Source: Psychromarinibacter sediminicola (GTDB taxonomy: Bacteria > Pseudomonadota > Alphaproteobacteria > Rhodobacterales > Rhodobacteraceae). From it: a stretch of 32,478 bases of DNA. The stretch spans positions 1-32,478 of the forward strand of contig NZ_JARGYC010000057.1 of assembly GCF_029168335.1 (NCBI RefSeq), read 5' to 3'. How positions within the stretch are numbered: the first letter of the stretch is position 1; every line of letters begins with the position of its first letter. The notes beneath the pieces were generated by a model. That model was not told the origin of the DNA and made no database searches. It saw only the letters and a program-made list of their open reading frames with translations. A program made the translations under genes and the position numbers. Positions 23,485 through 32,004 of this stretch are shown piece after piece.

Positions 23485-24930
23485 CTACTCCGGCTCGGCC
23501 GCGTAGATCTTGCGTTCGTCGCAGGGCGCGACCCGCAAGATGTTGGTCGTCCCGGGAATGTTGAAGGGCACGCCGGCGGTCACCACGATATCGTCCTCGC
23601 GGGTGGCGAAGCCCTCATGCGTGGCCGCCCGGACGGCACGTACCACCGCCTCCTTGAACCGACCCATCTCGTCGGTCTTGACGCAATGCGCCCCCCAGGT
23701 CAGGCAGAGCCGCCGCGCCGTGGTCACCGTGGCGGCCAGCGCGATGATCGGCACCCGCGGTCGCTCGCGCGCCACCAGCGACACGGTCCGGCCGGACTGC
23801 GAGAAACAGGCGATGGCCTTGATGTCCGCCGTCTCGGCGATCTCGCGCGCGGCCGAGACGATGCCGTCGGCCACGGTCTGCTTTTCCGCCCCGCGCGACG
23901 CCTCGATCACCTGGCGGTAGGTGTCGTCGCTCTCCACCTCGACGGCGACGTTGTGCATCGTCTGCACCGCCTCGATCGGGTAGCTGCCGGCCGCCGATTC
24001 GGCCGACAGCATCACCGCGTCGGCGCCCTCGTAGATGGCGTTGGCCACGTCCGACACCTCGGCCCGCGTGGGCATCGGGCTGTCGATCATCGATTCCAGC
24101 ATCTGGGTCGCCACGATCACCGGCTTGGCCACCGCGCGGCACTTGCGGATCAGCCGCTTCTGGATCGGCGGCACGTTCTGCACCGGGCATTCCACGCCGA
24201 GATCGCCGCGCGCCACCATGATCCCGTCGGATACCTCGAGGATCTCGTCGAAGGCCTTCACCGCCGACGGCTTCTCGATCTTGGCCAGCACCGCGGCGCG
24301 GCCGTTCACCAGCTCGCGCGCCTCGATCATGTCCTCGGGCCGCTGCACGAAGGACAGCGCCACCCAGTCGACGCCCAGCTCGCAGACGAAATCCAGATCC
24401 TTGCGGTCCTTCTCGGACAGCGCGTGCAGCGGCAGCACCACGTCGGGCACGTTCACGCCCTTGCGGTTCGAGATCGTGCCGCCGGCGATCACCTCGCAGC
24501 TCGCGAAATCGGCGCCGCACTCCTGCACCCGGAGCCGGATCTTGCCGTCGTTGACCAGTACCGTCGCCCCGGGCTCAAGCGCCTCGAAGATCTCCTTGTG
24601 CGGCAGCTGAACGCGCGTCGCGTCGCCCTCCGCCTCGTCGAGGTCCAGCCGAAACAGCTGCCCCGCCTCCAGCTCCTCTTCGCCATTGGCGAAGACGCCG
24701 ACGCGCAGCTTCGGCCCCTGCAGGTCGGCCAGGATCGCGACGGGGCGGCCGGTGTCCTCCTCGACCCGCCGGATGTTGGCGTGGCGCAGCGCGATCTCCT
24801 CGTGGGTGCCGTGGCTCATGTTCAGGCGGAACACGTCGGCGCCGTTGCGGAACAGGGCGCGGATCATGTCGTAACCGTTGCTCGCGGGGCCCAGCGTCGC
24901 CACGATCTTGATGTTGCGAAGACGTCTCAT
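23485..24930 (-). CDS. pyk: Pyruvate kinase
   Basis: This 481-residue glycolytic enzyme transfers phosphate from phosphoenolpyruvate to ADP. It begins RRLRNIKIVATLGPAS. FRLNMSHGTHEE, AILADLQGPKLRVGVF and the B domain follow, then DWVALSFVQRPEDM, LAKIEKPSAV (catalytic Lys) and the signature GIMVARGDLGVECP. PVIVATQMLESMI and AVMLSAESAAGSYP are next, and the C-terminal regulatory domain follows (CFSQSGRTVSLVARERPRVP). The length is standard. A possible promoter with TTGTCA (complement of 25004-25009) and CCATAC (complement of 24982-24987), 16 bases apart, lies about 50 bases upstream of the start. Confidence 0.97.
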   Translation of the reverse strand: MRRLRNIKIVATLGPASNGYDMIRALFRNGADVFRLNMSHGTHEEIALRHANIRRVEEDTGRPVAILADLQGPKLRVGVFANGEEELEAGQLFRLDLDEAEGDATRVQLPHKEIFEALEPGATVLVNDGKIRLRVQECGADFASCEVIAGGTISNRKGVNVPDVVLPLHALSEKDRKDLDFVCELGVDWVALSFVQRPEDMIEARELVNGRAAVLAKIEKPSAVKAFDEILEVSDGIMVARGDLGVECPVQNVPPIQKRLIRKCRAVAKPVIVATQMLESMIDSPMPTRAEVSDVANAIYEGADAVMLSAESAAGSYPIEAVQTMHNVAVEVESDDTYRQVIEASRGAEKQTVADGIVSAAREIAETADIKAIACFSQSGRTVSLVARERPRVPIIALAATVTTARRLCLTWGAHCVKTDEMGRFKEAVVRAVRAATHEGFATREDDIVVTAGVPFNIPGTTNILRVAPCDERKIYAAEPE

Positions 24931-25068
24931 GGGCTACTCGTCCTATGCAAGTGTTAGCGGTCCCAGCGCGGTTCGCCCCCCGTATGGAGCAAAAGCCCCA
25001 ACGTGACAACTGGCGCTTCCCGCCCGGCCGTCATATTCAGTTCGCGCAGTTCAAGGAGTGCCGAAACG

Positions 25069-25809
25069 ATGGGCTTTCAGGCCTACGAGACCGTCGGAGA
25101 GACCCGTCCCGGCCGCTGGCTGGTCACCTGCGACCATGCCTCGAACGCGGTGCCGCCGATGATCGCGGGCGGCGACCTGGGCCTGCCGCCGCGCGAGATG
25201 GGGCGCCACATCGCCTATGACATCGGCGCCGCGGGCGTGTCGCGCCGGCTGGCCGAGCGGCTGGACTGTCCCGCCGTGCTGTCCACTTTCTCGCGCCTGG
25301 TGATCGACCCCAACCGGGGCGAGGACGATCCGACCCTGCTGATGCAGCTTTACGACGGCACGGTGATTCCCGGAAACCGCCGGATCGACGCGGCCGAGCG
25401 CGAGCGGCGCCTGACCCTCTGCTACCGGCCCTATCATGCCGAGGTGGAGCGGCTGGCCGCGCGGCGCGACGACACCGTCTATATCGCCGTCCACTCCTTC
25501 ACCCCGCGCCTCAACGGCCGGGCGATGCGGCCCTGGCAGGTCGGCGTGCTCTACGGCTACGACGCCCGCTTCGGCAAGGCGCTGATCGAGCGGCTGCGCG
25601 AAGAGCCCGACCTGTTCGTCGGCGAGAACGAGCCCTACTCGGGCGAGCTGAAGGGCGACAGCGTCGACCGCCATGCGCTGCACCGCGGCCGGCCGAACGC
25701 GCTGATCGAGATCCGCCACGACCTGATCGAGACGGAGGAGCAGCAGCGTCACTGGGCCGACCGCCTCGCCCCGATCCTTGACCAGACGCTGGCCCGCACC
25801 CAGCTTTGA
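25069..25809 (+). CDS. N-formylglutamate amidohydrolase family protein
   Basis: This 246-residue protein matches the FGase family: VTCDHASNAVPP (19-30), STFSRLVIDPNRGEDDPTL, HSFTPRLNGRAMRPWQVGVL and ENEPYSGELKGDSVDRHAL. HUGE-type neighbours are absent: no hut genes are seen, so the usual link to histidine breakdown (N-formylglutamate to glutamate plus formate) is not supported by context and the true substrate may differ. The start at 25069 follows AAGGAG ten bases upstream. A downstream DUF1244 gene follows after 17 bases. Confidence 0.87.
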   Translation: MGFQAYETVGETRPGRWLVTCDHASNAVPPMIAGGDLGLPPREMGRHIAYDIGAAGVSRRLAERLDCPAVLSTFSRLVIDPNRGEDDPTLLMQLYDGTVIPGNRRIDAAERERRLTLCYRPYHAEVERLAARRDDTVYIAVHSFTPRLNGRAMRPWQVGVLYGYDARFGKALIERLREEPDLFVGENEPYSGELKGDSVDRHALHRGRPNALIEIRHDLIETEEQQRHWADRLAPILDQTLARTQL

Positions 25810-25826
25810 GCGAACAGGAGGACGCC

Positions 25827-26138
25827 ATGGACGACCAGACCCGCACCGAACTTGAGGCCGCCGCCTTCCGCCGCCTGCGCCAGCACCTGATGGAGGACCG
25901 GCCGGACGTGCAGAACATCGACCTGATGAACCTTGCCGGGTTCTGCCGCAACTGCCTGTCGCGCTGGTACCAGGAGGCCGCGAACGAACGCGGCATCGAG
26001 ATGACCAAGGAAGAAGGGCGCGCGGCCTTCTACGGGATGCCCTACGACCAGTGGAAGGCGCAGAACCAGACCGAGGCGTCGCCCGAGAAACAGGCGGAGT
26101 TCGAGAAGGCATTCCGCGAAAACGTGGGCGAGCGCTGA
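25827..26138 (+). CDS. DUF1244 family protein
   Basis: This 103-residue soluble protein has the family pattern AAAFRRLRQHLMEDRPDVQN, then IDLMNLAGFCRNCLSRWYQE with Cys40 and Cys43, and GMPYDQWKAQNQTEAS. It is helical, and its function is unknown. The pair of cysteines in FCRNCL is conserved in the family as I recall it. CAGGAG lies six bases before the ATG. It is 17 bases after the amidohydrolase gene, and the two are probably one transcript. Confidence 0.88.
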   Translation: MDDQTRTELEAAAFRRLRQHLMEDRPDVQNIDLMNLAGFCRNCLSRWYQEAANERGIEMTKEEGRAAFYGMPYDQWKAQNQTEASPEKQAEFEKAFRENVGER

Positions 26139-26230
26139 GCGCAGGTCCGCCGCGCGGGCGCTAGCGTCGCAAACGTGATTTGCCCCGCCGCGGCGGCGCC
26201 CGGTACTCTGGCACCGCCCCAGGAGGCCCG

Positions 26231-26476
26231 ATGAGATACGCCGCCCTATTCGTCCTCGCCCTCGCCGCGGCCGCGCCGGCGGCGGCCGATCCCAGCCCGC
26301 AGCTCGTCGCGCTGGTTCAGCAACGGATCGAGCGCTACGGCCTCGACGTGGATGTCTCGCTGTTCGACACCGCGACCGTCGCGCGGCTTTACGGGATCCT
26401 GAACGAGAACGACGACGATTATTTCCGCAAGCGGCAGAAGCTGAAGACCGCGCTGCGCAATGCCACAGACCGATAG
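26231..26476 (+). CDS. Small secreted protein, tandem paralogue 1
   Basis: This 81-residue protein has a signal peptide MRYAALFVLALAAAAPAAA, then a ~60-residue mature domain starting DPSPQLVALVQQRIERYGLD. The rest contains LFDTATVARLYGILNEN and a basic end RKRQKLKTALRNA. No cysteines are present. The mature domain lines up with the next gene over its length (QL.A.V....Y..DV....T..LA.I..I). No family is recognised. AGGAGG precedes the ATG. The 92 bases before it hold no gene. Confidence 0.72.
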   Translation: MRYAALFVLALAAAAPAAADPSPQLVALVQQRIERYGLDVDVSLFDTATVARLYGILNENDDDYFRKRQKLKTALRNATDR

Positions 26477-26488
26477 GGAGCCCGCGCC

Positions 26489-26767
26489 ATGCCCCGCGCC
26501 ATGAGACGTACCGCCATTGCCCTCTGCCTCGCCCTGACCGCCGCCACGCCCGCCCTGGCCAAGGACGGCCGGACCCAGCTCATCGCTGCGGTCGACCGCG
26601 AGTTGCACCTCTACGTGCCCGACGTCGAGGCGCGCGAACTCAGCACGCACCAGCTCGCCGCGATCCGGTCGATCATGTACGGCCAGTATTCGTCGAGCGA
26701 GAAGCGCGTGCGCATCCGCTCGGTCATCGGCGGGCGGTATTCGCTGCGCGGGCTGCTGTTCAACTAA
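26489..26767 (+). CDS. Small secreted protein, tandem paralogue 2
   Basis: This 92-residue protein has a signal peptide ending TPALA (cleavage near residue 24) and a mature domain KDGRTQLIAAVDRELHLYVP, DVEARELSTHQLAAIRSIMY, then a basic stretch SSSEKRVRIRSVIGGRYSLR. It resembles the preceding gene in spacing and residues, suggesting tandem duplication. The start at 26489 has AGGGAG eight bases upstream; an internal ATG at 26501 would still give a full signal peptide. Function unknown. Confidence 0.72.
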   Translation: MPRAMRRTAIALCLALTAATPALAKDGRTQLIAAVDRELHLYVPDVEARELSTHQLAAIRSIMYGQYSSSEKRVRIRSVIGGRYSLRGLLFN

Positions 26768-26769
26768 GG

Positions 26770-26790
26770 GGACCGGCCCCCGGCCGGTCC
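26770..26790. terminator. Hairpin between convergent genes
   Basis: GGACCGGCC (26770-26778) and GGCCGGTCC (26782-26790) form a perfect 9-bp stem with a 3-base loop in the 45-base gap between paralogue 2 and the transaminase gene. No U-run is present on either side; the position supports a shared terminator. Confidence 0.55.
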
Positions 26791-26812
26791 GGGATGCGCC
26801 GGAAGCGCCCCC

Positions 26813-27673
26813 TCAGATCGCCGCCTTCCGGCTCTCGTCCAGGTAGATCTCGCGCAGCCGCCGCGCCACCGGGCCCGGCGTGCCGTCGCCCAGCGCGACC
26901 CCGTCGATCTCCACCACCGGCATCACGAAGGTCGAGGCCGAGGTCACGAAGGCTTCGTCCGCCGCCTTCGCCTCGTCGAGCGTGAAGGCGCGTTCTTCCA
27001 CCTGCATCTGCGCCTCGCGGGCAAAGCGCAGCACCGCGGCGCGGGTGATCCCGTGCAGGATGTCGGTCGACAGCTCGCGCGTGACGATGCTGTTGCCCTG
27101 CACGATATAGGCATTGTTCGACGTCCCCTCGGTGACCTTGCCGTCCTCGATCATCCAGGCGTCGTCGCACCCCTCGGCCTTGGCCGCCATCTTGCCCATC
27201 GACGGGTACAGAAGCTGCACCGTCTTGATGTCGCGCCGGTCCCAGCGCAGGTCGGGGATCGAGATCACCCTGATCCCCTTTTTCGCCGCCGGGCTGTCCG
27301 CCAGGCCCGGCTTCGACTGGGTGAACAGCACCACGGTCTGCGGCGTGTCCTCGGCCGGGTAGACGAAATCCCGGTCCCCGTCCGAGCCGCGCGTGATCTG
27401 CAGATAGACCAGGCCGTCCTCGATGTCGTTGCGCGTCACCAGTTCGCGGTGGATCTCCAGCAGCTCGTCGCGATGCAGCCGCACCGCCATGTCCAACTCG
27501 GTCAGCGACCGCTCCAGCCGCGCCGCGTGGCCGTCGAAATCGATCAGCTTGCCGCCCAGCACGCTGGTCACCTCGTAGACCCCGTCGGCGAACAGGAACC
27601 CCCGGTCGAAGACCGAGACGGTGGCCTCGGTCTCGGGCAGGTATTCTCCGTTGACGTAGACTGTGCGCGTCAT
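26813..27673 (-). CDS. dat: D-amino acid aminotransferase (class IV PLP enzyme)
   Basis: This 286-residue fold-type IV aminotransferase begins MTRTVYVNGEYLPETEATVS. VFDRGFLFADGVYEV (21-35) and the YLQITRG strand are typical. Lys150 in RRDIKTVQLL is the expected PLP lysine, and EGTSNNAYIV carries the conserved Glu182. It should interconvert D-alanine and D-glutamate with their keto acids; branched-chain or aminodeoxychorismate lyase activity is the main alternative. The start at 27673 is chosen over upstream in-frame codons because AAGGAG precedes it and the family begins there. A 13-base tandem duplication lies just upstream of the ribosome-binding site. Confidence 0.87.
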   Translation of the reverse strand: MTRTVYVNGEYLPETEATVSVFDRGFLFADGVYEVTSVLGGKLIDFDGHAARLERSLTELDMAVRLHRDELLEIHRELVTRNDIEDGLVYLQITRGSDGDRDFVYPAEDTPQTVVLFTQSKPGLADSPAAKKGIRVISIPDLRWDRRDIKTVQLLYPSMGKMAAKAEGCDDAWMIEDGKVTEGTSNNAYIVQGNSIVTRELSTDILHGITRAAVLRFAREAQMQVEERAFTLDEAKAADEAFVTSASTFVMPVVEIDGVALGDGTPGPVARRLREIYLDESRKAAI

Positions 27674-27685
27674 GCTCGGCTCCTT

Positions 27686-27711
27686 GTCGCAGGTCGGTGT
27701 CGCAGGTCGGT
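27686..27711. repeat. 13-bp tandem duplication in the dat leader
   Basis: GTCGCAGGTCGGT occurs twice back to back (27686-27698 and 27699-27711), ending just upstream of the dat ribosome-binding site. It looks like a recent slippage duplication. Confidence 0.8.
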
Positions 27712-27727
27712 CTCCGCCGCGTCCGCC

Positions 27728-27733
27728 TTGACA
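27728..27733 (+). promoter_or_regulatory. Possible -35 element of the DMT transporter gene
   Basis: A perfect TTGACA lies 56 bases upstream of the transporter start. The region 17-18 bases further on (GCGCTC/CGCTCT) is a poor -10, so only the -35 is supported. Confidence 0.35.
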
Positions 27734-27789
27734 CGGGCGCCGGATCGGTTGCGCTCTTCGGTACCGCCACGACACGGAAAGGGAAAGCG

Positions 27790-28239
27790 ATGATTTCAAC
27801 GACGCAATCGGCCGCCATCATGCTGGCCGCCGGGGTCGGCATACCGATCCTGGCCGCGCTGAACGCCGGGCTCGGGCAGAAGCTCGGCTCTCCCATCGCG
27901 GCCGCCGCCATCCTGTTCCTGGTGGCGCTGGCAGCGACGGGCCTGTGCCTGGCGCTTCTCGGCGGCTCCGTCCGGGACGCGGGCACGGTGCCGTGGCACT
28001 TCTACCTCGGCGGCCTGTTCGTCGCCTTCTACGTCCTGTCGATCACCTGGATCGCGCCCAGCTTCGGCGTCGGCAACGCGGTGTTCTTCGTGCTGCTGGG
28101 CCAGCTTCTGTCCGCCGCGGTCATCGACCATTTCGGCCTGTTCCTCGCCCAGTCCGCGCCGATCACCCCGACCCGGGCCCTCGGCATCGTCGTGATGGTG
28201 GCCGGCGTGTTCCTGACCCAGATCGCCGGGCGCGGGTAG
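27790..28239 (+). CDS. DMT-superfamily transporter, YdcZ/DUF606 type
   Basis: This 149-residue membrane protein has about five transmembrane helices: IMLAAGVGIPILAALNAGLG, then AAAAILFLVALAATGLCLAL, YLGGLFVAFYVLSITWIAP, NAVFFVLLGQLLSAAVIDHF and ALGIVVMVAGVFLTQI. This half-sized layout, with the QLLSAAVIDHFG motif, is typical of the YdcZ/DUF606 branch of the DMT superfamily. Members are thought to work as pairs or oligomers; no substrate is known. It diverges from dat. Confidence 0.85.
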   Translation: MISTTQSAAIMLAAGVGIPILAALNAGLGQKLGSPIAAAAILFLVALAATGLCLALLGGSVRDAGTVPWHFYLGGLFVAFYVLSITWIAPSFGVGNAVFFVLLGQLLSAAVIDHFGLFLAQSAPITPTRALGIVVMVAGVFLTQIAGRG

Positions 28240-28290
28240 CGCCTCTGGTCCGCCCCACGCGCGCCACATGGCCGTGGTACGCTCGGCGCC

Positions 28291-28815
28291 ATGGGATCGG
28301 TCGATACCCCGCGCATCGGGCGCCCGCGCCACACTGCTTGGCAAAGGCTCCGGCGGCTGCCGCTGATCGACGGTGCCGCGATCCTTGCGACGGCCGCGCT
28401 GGTCGTCCTGTCGGTCCACGACCGCGCCGCCGGGTCCGAGCCTTCCGACACCGCCACGCCGGACGTGCGTATCCTGAACGGAGGCGACGCCTGGGGCGGA
28501 TTCGGTCGCACCGCCTCCACCTCGGCACCCGCGGGAGAGATCTCCGGCACGGTCTCGCACGTCCGCGACGGCGACACGATCGAACTCGCCGGCACGGCCG
28601 TCCGCTTCGCCACCCTCGACTGTCCCGAGGCCGGCACGCTCGCCGGAGACCGCGCCACGGCCGCGCTGCGCAGCCTTCTGCGCCACGAGACCGTCACCTG
28701 CCGCCGCACCGGCGAGACCTCCTACGACCGCCGGAGCGGCACCTGCCGCGTCTCCGGCGGCCGGAGCATCTCGGACACGATGATCGCCGCGGGCCTGTGC
28801 CGCCGCTGGCGCTGA
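28291..28815 (+). CDS. Membrane-anchored thermonuclease-like (SNase) protein
   Basis: This 174-residue protein has a basic N-terminus, a hydrophobic anchor or signal (about 26-42, LIDGAAILATAALVVLSV) and a C-terminal staphylococcal-nuclease-like domain from about residue 84. Catalytic-type residues are visible: GDT, VRF with Arg, DCPE with Glu, and YDRRSG with Arg. The domain is shorter than classic nucleases (~90 residues) and ends IAAGLCRRWR; short versions are common in Rhodobacteraceae. It is probably exported or periplasmic. It converges on ilvD with seven bases between the stops. Confidence 0.75.
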   Translation: MGSVDTPRIGRPRHTAWQRLRRLPLIDGAAILATAALVVLSVHDRAAGSEPSDTATPDVRILNGGDAWGGFGRTASTSAPAGEISGTVSHVRDGDTIELAGTAVRFATLDCPEAGTLAGDRATAALRSLLRHETVTCRRTGETSYDRRSGTCRVSGGRSISDTMIAAGLCRRWR

Positions 28816-28822
28816 CCGGCGG

Positions 28823-30652
28823 TCAGACCTGCCGCACCGCCCCCTTCGCCGCCGACGTCGTCATCGCCGCATAGGCCTTCAGCGCCGTGGTGATCTTGCG
28901 CTTGCGCGGCGCCGCCGGCTGCCAGCCCTTGGCCTCCTGCGCCTCGCGCCGGGCGGCCAGCTCGGCATCGTCCAACGCCAGATGGATCGACCGGTTGGGG
29001 ATGTCGATCTCGATGATGTCGCCCTGCTCCACCAGCCCGATCGTGCCGCCCTCGGCCGCCTCCGGGCTCACATGCCCGATCGACAGCCCCGACGACCCGC
29101 CCGAGAACCGCCCGTCGGTCACCAGGGCACAGGCCTTCCCCAGCCCCTTCGACTTCAGGTAGCTCGTCGGGTACAGCATCTCCTGCATCCCCGGCCCCCC
29201 GCGCGGCCCCTCGTAGCGGATCAGCACGACCTCGCCTTCCTTGACCTTACCCGTCAGGATGCCCGACACCGCCGCGTCCTGGCTCTCGAAGATATGCGCC
29301 GGCCCCTTGAACACCAGGATCGACTCGTCCACCCCGGCCGTCTTCACGATACAGCCGTCCTCGGCCAGGTTGCCGTACAGCACCGCCAGCCCGCCATCCT
29401 TGGAGAAGGCGTGCTCCCACGCCCGGATCACGCCGCCCTCGCGGTCGAGATCCACCGACTCGTACCGCTTGTCCTGGCTGAACGCCGTCTGCGTCGGCAC
29501 GCCCCCCGGCGCGGCCGAGTAGAAGGCATGCACCGAGCTCGCCGTGGTCTGCTTCACGTCCCAGCGCGCCAGCGCCTCGGCCATCGTCTTCGCATGCACC
29601 GTATGCACCGACGGATCCAACAGCCCCGCCCGGTCCAGCTCGCCGAGAATGGCCATGATCCCGCCCGCGCGGTGCACATCCTCCATATGCACGTCGTCCT
29701 TCGCCGGCGCCACCTTGCACAGGCAGGGCACGTGCCGCGACAGCCGGTCGATATCGGCCATCGAGAACTCCACGCCCCCCTCATGCGCGGCCGCCAGCAG
29801 GTGCAGCACCGTGTTCGTCGACCCGCCCATCGCGATATCCAGGCTCATCGCGTTCTCGAACGCCTCGAAGGTCGCGATGTTGCGCGGCAGGACGCTCGCA
29901 TCCTCGCCCTCGTAATACCGCTTGGCGAGGTCCACGATCAGATGCCCCGCCTCCACGAACAGCCGCTTGCGGTCCGCATGCGTCGCCAGCGTCGAGCCGT
30001 TGCCCGGCAGCGACAGCCCCAGCGCCTCGGTCAGGCAGTTCATCGAGTTCGCCGTGAACATCCCCGAGCACGACCCGCAGGTCGGGCAGGCCGCGCTCTC
30101 GATCGCCGAGACCTGCTCGTCCGAATACTTGTCGTCCGCCGCCGCGACCATCGCGTCGACGAGGTCCAGCGCGCGCTCCTGCCCTTCCCACTCGACCTTG
30201 CCGGCCTCCATCGGCCCGCCCGAGACGAAGACGACGGGGATATTCAGCCGCATCGCGGCCATCAGCATCCCCGGCGTGATCTTGTCGCAGTTCGAGATGC
30301 AGACCATCGCGTCGGCGCAATGCGCGTTCACCATGTACTCGACCGAATCCGCGATGATCTCGCGCGAGGGCAGCGAGTACAGCATCCCGTCATGCCCCAT
30401 CGCGATCCCGTCATCTACGGCGATGGTGTTGAATTCCTTGGCCACACCGCCGGCCGAGTCCACCTCGCGCGCGACCATCTGGCCCAGGTCCTTCAGGTGC
30501 ACGTGGCCCGGCACGAACTGGGTGAAGGAGTTCACGATGGCGACGATCGGCTTGCCGAAGTCGTCATCCTTCATCCCCGTCGCCCGCCAGAGCCCGCGGG
30601 CCCCGGCCATGTTGCGTCCGTGGGTCGTGGTGCGGGAGCGATAATGTGGCAT
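28823..30652 (-). CDS. ilvD: Dihydroxy-acid dehydratase
   Basis: This 609-residue enzyme of branched-chain amino acid synthesis dehydrates 2,3-dihydroxy-isovalerate and -methylvalerate. It begins [20 protein letters not shown]. The Fe-S ligands are visible in [12 protein letters not shown] and [19 protein letters not shown], and [25 protein letters not shown] and [11 protein letters not shown] are also conserved. The length matches the E. coli-type (4Fe-4S) group. The start at 30652 has GGAGG upstream and matches the family N-terminus; the open frame beyond is not protein-like. Its leader is unusually C-rich (G-tracts on the plus strand) and I see no standard promoter. Confidence 0.96.
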   Translation of the reverse strand: MPHYRSRTTTHGRNMAGARGLWRATGMKDDDFGKPIVAIVNSFTQFVPGHVHLKDLGQMVAREVDSAGGVAKEFNTIAVDDGIAMGHDGMLYSLPSREIIADSVEYMVNAHCADAMVCISNCDKITPGMLMAAMRLNIPVVFVSGGPMEAGKVEWEGQERALDLVDAMVAAADDKYSDEQVSAIESAACPTCGSCSGMFTANSMNCLTEALGLSLPGNGSTLATHADRKRLFVEAGHLIVDLAKRYYEGEDASVLPRNIATFEAFENAMSLDIAMGGSTNTVLHLLAAAHEGGVEFSMADIDRLSRHVPCLCKVAPAKDDVHMEDVHRAGGIMAILGELDRAGLLDPSVHTVHAKTMAEALARWDVKQTTASSVHAFYSAAPGGVPTQTAFSQDKRYESVDLDREGGVIRAWEHAFSKDGGLAVLYGNLAEDGCIVKTAGVDESILVFKGPAHIFESQDAAVSGILTGKVKEGEVVLIRYEGPRGGPGMQEMLYPTSYLKSKGLGKACALVTDGRFSGGSSGLSIGHVSPEAAEGGTIGLVEQGDIIEIDIPNRSIHLALDDAELAARREAQEAKGWQPAAPRKRKITTALKAYAAMTTSAAKGAVRQV

Positions 30653-30838
30653 GCGCGCGGTCCTCCGGTGTGAGCGGGAGGGTTTTAACAGGGAGTGGCG
30701 GGGAGGGGTAGGGGGTGTGGGGGGGTATCCAAGCCTCAATCCTACCGACAATCATGCATCAACAAGCGCTCTACCCGGTTGATAGGTTCTGCTTCGGACG
30801 ACTACATTGGAGAGGGTACACAAACGGACATCGGTAGC
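30653..30838. other. Junction between ilvD and the AT-rich island
   Basis: These 186 bases divide the GC-rich core from AT-rich accessory DNA. The ilvD side carries G-tracts (30700-30725). From about 30727 the composition shifts sharply. An open frame continues upstream from the regulator to an ATG at 30695, but it would have to translate the G-tract and has no ribosome-binding site. Confidence 0.5.
30700..30725 (+). other. Four consecutive G-tracts (G-quadruplex-type motif)
   Basis: GGGG, A, GGGG, TA, GGGGG, TGT, GGGGGGG: four runs of at least four G with loops of one to three bases on the plus strand. That is the template strand for ilvD, about 50 bases upstream of its start. Confidence 0.85.
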
Positions 30839-32002
30839 TTGGCAACAGCTTATATAAACAACGAGGTTCTTCGCTGGGCCTTTCAACGCGCAGGTCAATC
30901 ACCCGAGAGCGTGGCTGAAAAGCTTGCCACGACTGAGGCCCGTGTGAACGAATGGATAAGTGGCGAACAACGTCCATCTTTCAAGCAGGCCCAGAGAATT
31001 GCGAAGATATTGCAGATTCCTTTTGGCTTTTTGTATCTCCCCGAACCCCCAAAAGAACAAATTCCTGTGGTCGAGTTTCGAAAACTACCTGATTCTTCAA
31101 GAAAGATGAGCAGGGATATTTTCGACTTGCTCTCAGACATTGAGTTCAAAAGGGATTGGTACAGGGATTTTCGAATTGAAGAGGGCTTCGATGAACTTGA
31201 TTTCATCTCCCGGTATAACGCCGACCAGCCCGCGACGTTAATTGCGAGCGACATTCGCTCAGAACTTGGTCGCGCAAGCAATAGCCTGTTTGTGACACGA
31301 AAGAATTTTGAAAGATTTCTGGATGAATTCATCCGCGCCGCGGAAAAAATCGGCATTTGGGTCATGCGATCCGGTGTCGTAGGGAATAACACGCACAGAA
31401 CAATACCAATAGAAAGTCTGCGAGGCTTTGCCATTGCAGACAAAATTGTTCCACTGATATTCCTAAATGGCAGGGACGCGAAATCGGCGCAGATATTTAC
31501 ATTTGCACACGAACTAGCGCACCTTTGGATCGGGGAATCCTCGATTGATACAGGAGACCTGTCAGACATTATCTCGACAGGAGATCAGAAGATTGAGAAA
31601 AAGTGTAACGCTATTGCTGCAGAAATACTTGTTCCGAGCAATGAATTTGTACATCAATGGAAACATCGGATTGAGCTGAACGATCAGGTTGATGAGATTG
31701 CCGATAGATTTAGTGTAAGCAGAATTGTGATTGCGCGACGCGCCCTCGAGCAGAATTTCATAGGTGATCAAGACTACAGGGAATTCTACCTTCAAGAGCA
31801 GAAACGATGGTCCGAAATGGATACGTCCCGCATTGGTGGTGGCAGTTACTACCGAACTATCCCATCTAGAAATGGAAGAACTTTCACTAACGCCGTTGCC
31901 CGTGAAGCTGCGGTCGGAAGGATCATGTTTAGAGAAGCCGGCCAGTTACTTGGAATTCAACCAAGCAAAGTTCGTGAACTCTATGAGCGGAATTCTGCGT
32001 AG
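30839..32002 (+). CDS. Xre-family regulator fused to an ImmA/IrrE metallopeptidase
   Basis: This 387-residue protein has an N-terminal helix-turn-helix (about 16-60: GQSPESVAEKLATTEARVNE, then WISGEQRPSFKQAQRIA). A zinc peptidase domain follows, with HELAH at 224-228 and the downstream Glu262 in CNAIAAEILVP. This COG2856-type layout is typical of antitoxin or repressor proteins, including phage repressor-cleaving ones. The start is uncertain: TTG at 30839 gives MATAYINNEVLRWAFQRAG, the usual family N-terminus, but its ribosome-binding site is weak; TTG at 30779 and ATG at 30695 are alternatives. The DNA is AT-rich compared with its neighbours, so it was probably acquired. The PIN-like gene starts two bases after its stop. 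Confidence 0.85.
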   Translation: MATAYINNEVLRWAFQRAGQSPESVAEKLATTEARVNEWISGEQRPSFKQAQRIAKILQIPFGFLYLPEPPKEQIPVVEFRKLPDSSRKMSRDIFDLLSDIEFKRDWYRDFRIEEGFDELDFISRYNADQPATLIASDIRSELGRASNSLFVTRKNFERFLDEFIRAAEKIGIWVMRSGVVGNNTHRTIPIESLRGFAIADKIVPLIFLNGRDAKSAQIFTFAHELAHLWIGESSIDTGDLSDIISTGDQKIEKKCNAIAAEILVPSNEFVHQWKHRIELNDQVDEIADRFSVSRIVIARRALEQNFIGDQDYREFYLQEQKRWSEMDTSRIGGGSYYRTIPSRNGRTFTNAVAREAAVGRIMFREAGQLLGIQPSKVRELYERNSA

Positions 32003-32004
32003 CG

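Noticed and set aside
30695-30838. ATG at 30695 as the start of the Xre-ImmA gene
   Set aside because: It would add 48 residues, beginning with translation of the G-tract region; there is no ribosome-binding site, and the family N-terminus matches the TTG at 30839.
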